Positions 33,587 to 34,771 of a stretch of 34,771 nucleotides of DNA are shown one piece after another (the stretch's first letter is position 1; every line of letters starts with the position of its first letter). The DNA lies in contig NZ_CAKROJ010000021.1 in assembly GCF_934372025.1 (NCBI RefSeq), positions 1 to 34,771 of the forward strand. The letters are read 5' to 3'. Source of the DNA: an uncultured Blautia sp. (GTDB lineage Bacteria; Bacillota; Clostridia; Lachnospirales; Lachnospiraceae). The position numbers were made by a program, and so were the translations under genes. The notes beneath the pieces were generated by a model. The model saw only the letters and a list, made by a program, of their open reading frames with translations, was not told the origin of the DNA and searched no databases.

Positions 33587-34423
33587 TTATTCTGGCATTA
33601 CTTCTACTGCTTTTGCAATATATTCGTTGTTGATCTGGTCAAAGGATCCATTATCAGCCTTGGATGCATATTCCATGTCGATCGGCATCTTGCCTACAAC
33701 CGGAACATTCAGCTCTGCTGCGATCTCATCGATATGGCTCTCGCCAAAGATCTTGAGTTCTTTGCCACAGTCAGGGCATTTTACGTAGCTGTAGTTTTCT
33801 ACAATTCCGAGAACCGGGATCTTCATCATTTCAGCCATGTTGTATGCTTTTTTTACGATCATCTTAACAAGATCCTGCGGGGAGCTTACGATCACGATTC
33901 CGTCAACCGGAAGGGACTGGAATACAGTAAGCGGCACATCTCCTGTTCCCGGAGGCATATCTACAAAGAGATAGTCGATCTTATCCCAGACAACGTCTGT
34001 CCAGAACTGTTTTACCATGTTTGCAAGGACTGGTCCTCTCCAGATAACCGGAGTATCCTCTGTTGGAAGAAGAAGATTGATGGACATAACCTTAATTCCG
34101 TTTGCTGTCTCCATCGGATAGATGCCGTTATCATCTGCCTGAGCGGCGCCTGTGAGACCATACATCTTTGGAATAGAAGGTCCTGTAATATCAGCATCCA
34201 GGATACCTACTTTGTAGCCTTTTGCTGCCATAGCGTTAGCCAGGGAACCTGTAACGAAGGATTTACCAACGCCACCTTTACCGCTGACAACACCGATCAC
34301 GTGTTTGACATCCGAAAAAATATTCTGTTCCGCAAGAAAGCTCTGCGGATTGCTCTTTCCTTTGCTTGCGCATCCTTCACAGCTTGACTTACCGCATGAG
34401 CTGTTGCTGCATTCTTTTGCCAT
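33587..34423 (-). CDS. mrp: Mrp/Nbp35-type Fe-S cluster carrier ATPase
   Basis: A 278-residue deviant-Walker P-loop ATPase that carries and delivers Fe-S clusters in the cytosol. The N-terminus has a cysteine cluster CSNSSCGKSSCEGC as in Nbp35. The P-loop is VVSGKGGVGKSFVTG, followed by LDADITGPSIPKMYG and the switch DYLFVDMPPGTGDVPLT. A CPDC pair (about residue 217 onward) is the dimer-interface cluster site. No DUF59 domain is attached. It follows the CsoR-like gene by 24 bases and is probably cotranscribed with it. Confidence 0.94.
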   Translation of the reverse strand: MAKECSNSSCGKSSCEGCASKGKSNPQSFLAEQNIFSDVKHVIGVVSGKGGVGKSFVTGSLANAMAAKGYKVGILDADITGPSIPKMYGLTGAAQADDNGIYPMETANGIKVMSINLLLPTEDTPVIWRGPVLANMVKQFWTDVVWDKIDYLFVDMPPGTGDVPLTVFQSLPVDGIVIVSSPQDLVKMIVKKAYNMAEMMKIPVLGIVENYSYVKCPDCGKELKIFGESHIDEIAAELNVPVVGKMPIDMEYASKADNGSFDQINNEYIAKAVEVMPE

Positions 34424-34447
34424 TTTTATTTACTCCTTTGAATTATA

Positions 34448-34771
34448 CTATTTCATAAAACGATCAATCGCACGTTCCAGTTCTTTGATCGCATCTTTGT
34501 CACCATGCTCTACTGCATCCACGATACAGTGCTCAATATGATCCTGCAGAATGATCTTGCCTGTATTGTTGATTGCTGACTTTACTGCTGAAAGCTGGAT
34601 CAGTACTTCGGAACAGTCTCTGCCGTCTTCCACCATACGTTTGATAGATTCCATATGACCGATGGCTCTGGAAAGCCTGTTAAGTACTGCTTTGGTCTGA
34701 GCATGACTGTGGTGATGACCATGTTCTCCATGAGAATGCCCTTCATGGGAATGCTCTCCATGAGAATGCTC
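34448..34771 (-). CDS. CsoR/RcnR-family metal-sensing repressor with His-rich N-terminus (5' end cut off)
   Basis: The frame stays open to the window edge, giving 107 residues and no start codon inside. The C-terminal ~85 residues are the all-helical CsoR-family fold: TKAVLNRLSRAIGHMESIKRM, then DGRDCSEVLIQLSAVKSAIN and QDHIEHCIVDAV. The Cys...HxxxC pattern matches the C-H-C Cu(I) site of CsoR. Before the first helix is EHSHGEHSHEGHSHGEHGHH-type sequence with a histidine every two to four residues, which is not part of a standard CsoR and resembles metal-storage tails. It is upstream of mrp, so it may control that gene or a metal-handling operon. The metal cannot be decided from sequence. Confidence 0.85.
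   Translation of the reverse strand, partial: EHSHGEHSHEGHSHGEHGHHHSHAQTKAVLNRLSRAIGHMESIKRMVEDGRDCSEVLIQLSAVKSAINNTGKIILQDHIEHCIVDAVEHGDKDAIKELERAIDRFMK

Overview
The window looks like part of the chromosome of a spore-forming, low-to-mid G+C Firmicute, most likely a Lachnospiraceae gut anaerobe (Blautia/Dorea/Ruminococcus-like). The evidence is a full set of Clostridia/Bacillus sporulation genes (spoIIE, yabP, yabQ, cotS, cwlD, sigE, spoIIGA), T-box leaders on two aminoacyl-tRNA synthetase genes, the short archaeal/eukaryotic-type prolyl-tRNA synthetase, and a fused ~1250-residue PurL. The placement is inferred from gene content and order; no 16S gene is present. Nearly every gene is on the minus strand and the window is densely packed; the only plus-strand gene is a LysR regulator near the right end.

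Left edge (1-1564): about four tandem copies of a 53-bp unit run into a decayed macro-domain gene, followed upstream by a small RelQ-type alarmone synthetase.

1565-9222 is the conserved Bacillus-like division/sporulation/RNA block. Read in transcription order it is mazG, hup, rqcP(yabO), yabP, yabQ, divIC, spoIIE, tilS, hpt, ftsH. It joins nucleotide sanitation, nucleoid packing, ribosome rescue, septum formation, sigma-F activation, tRNA-Ile maturation, purine salvage and membrane proteolysis. SpoIIE here lacks the usual multi-pass membrane domain.

9231-14879 holds phosphoglucomutase, a CotS-like coat kinase homologue, the CCA-adding enzyme and proS. A proline T-box leader with its own promoter precedes proS.

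15287-19372 is one transcription unit: sua5, rpiB, dCMP deaminase and an LtaS-like phosphoglycerol transferase.

19487-23750 is a two-gene unit with its own promoter. It encodes a DUF2298/'YYY' membrane protein and a second large multi-pass GT-C-like protein. Neither has an assigned role; this is the best candidate for an undescribed envelope-glycosylation module.

23829-26302 is a mother-cell sporulation group: spoIIGA, sigE, cwlD. The spoIIGA and spoIIE promoters both show perfect TTGACA and TATAAT hexamers 21 bp apart, with Spo0A-box-like sites. That is the architecture of Spo0A-activated sigma-A promoters.

26305-32488 holds thrS (threonine T-box, specifier ACC) and purL. A LysR regulator diverges from purL, and the region between them carries repeats that could be an operator. 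At the right edge are an Mrp/Nbp35 Fe-S carrier ATPase and, truncated by the window end, a CsoR-family metal sensor with a histidine-rich N-terminal extension.
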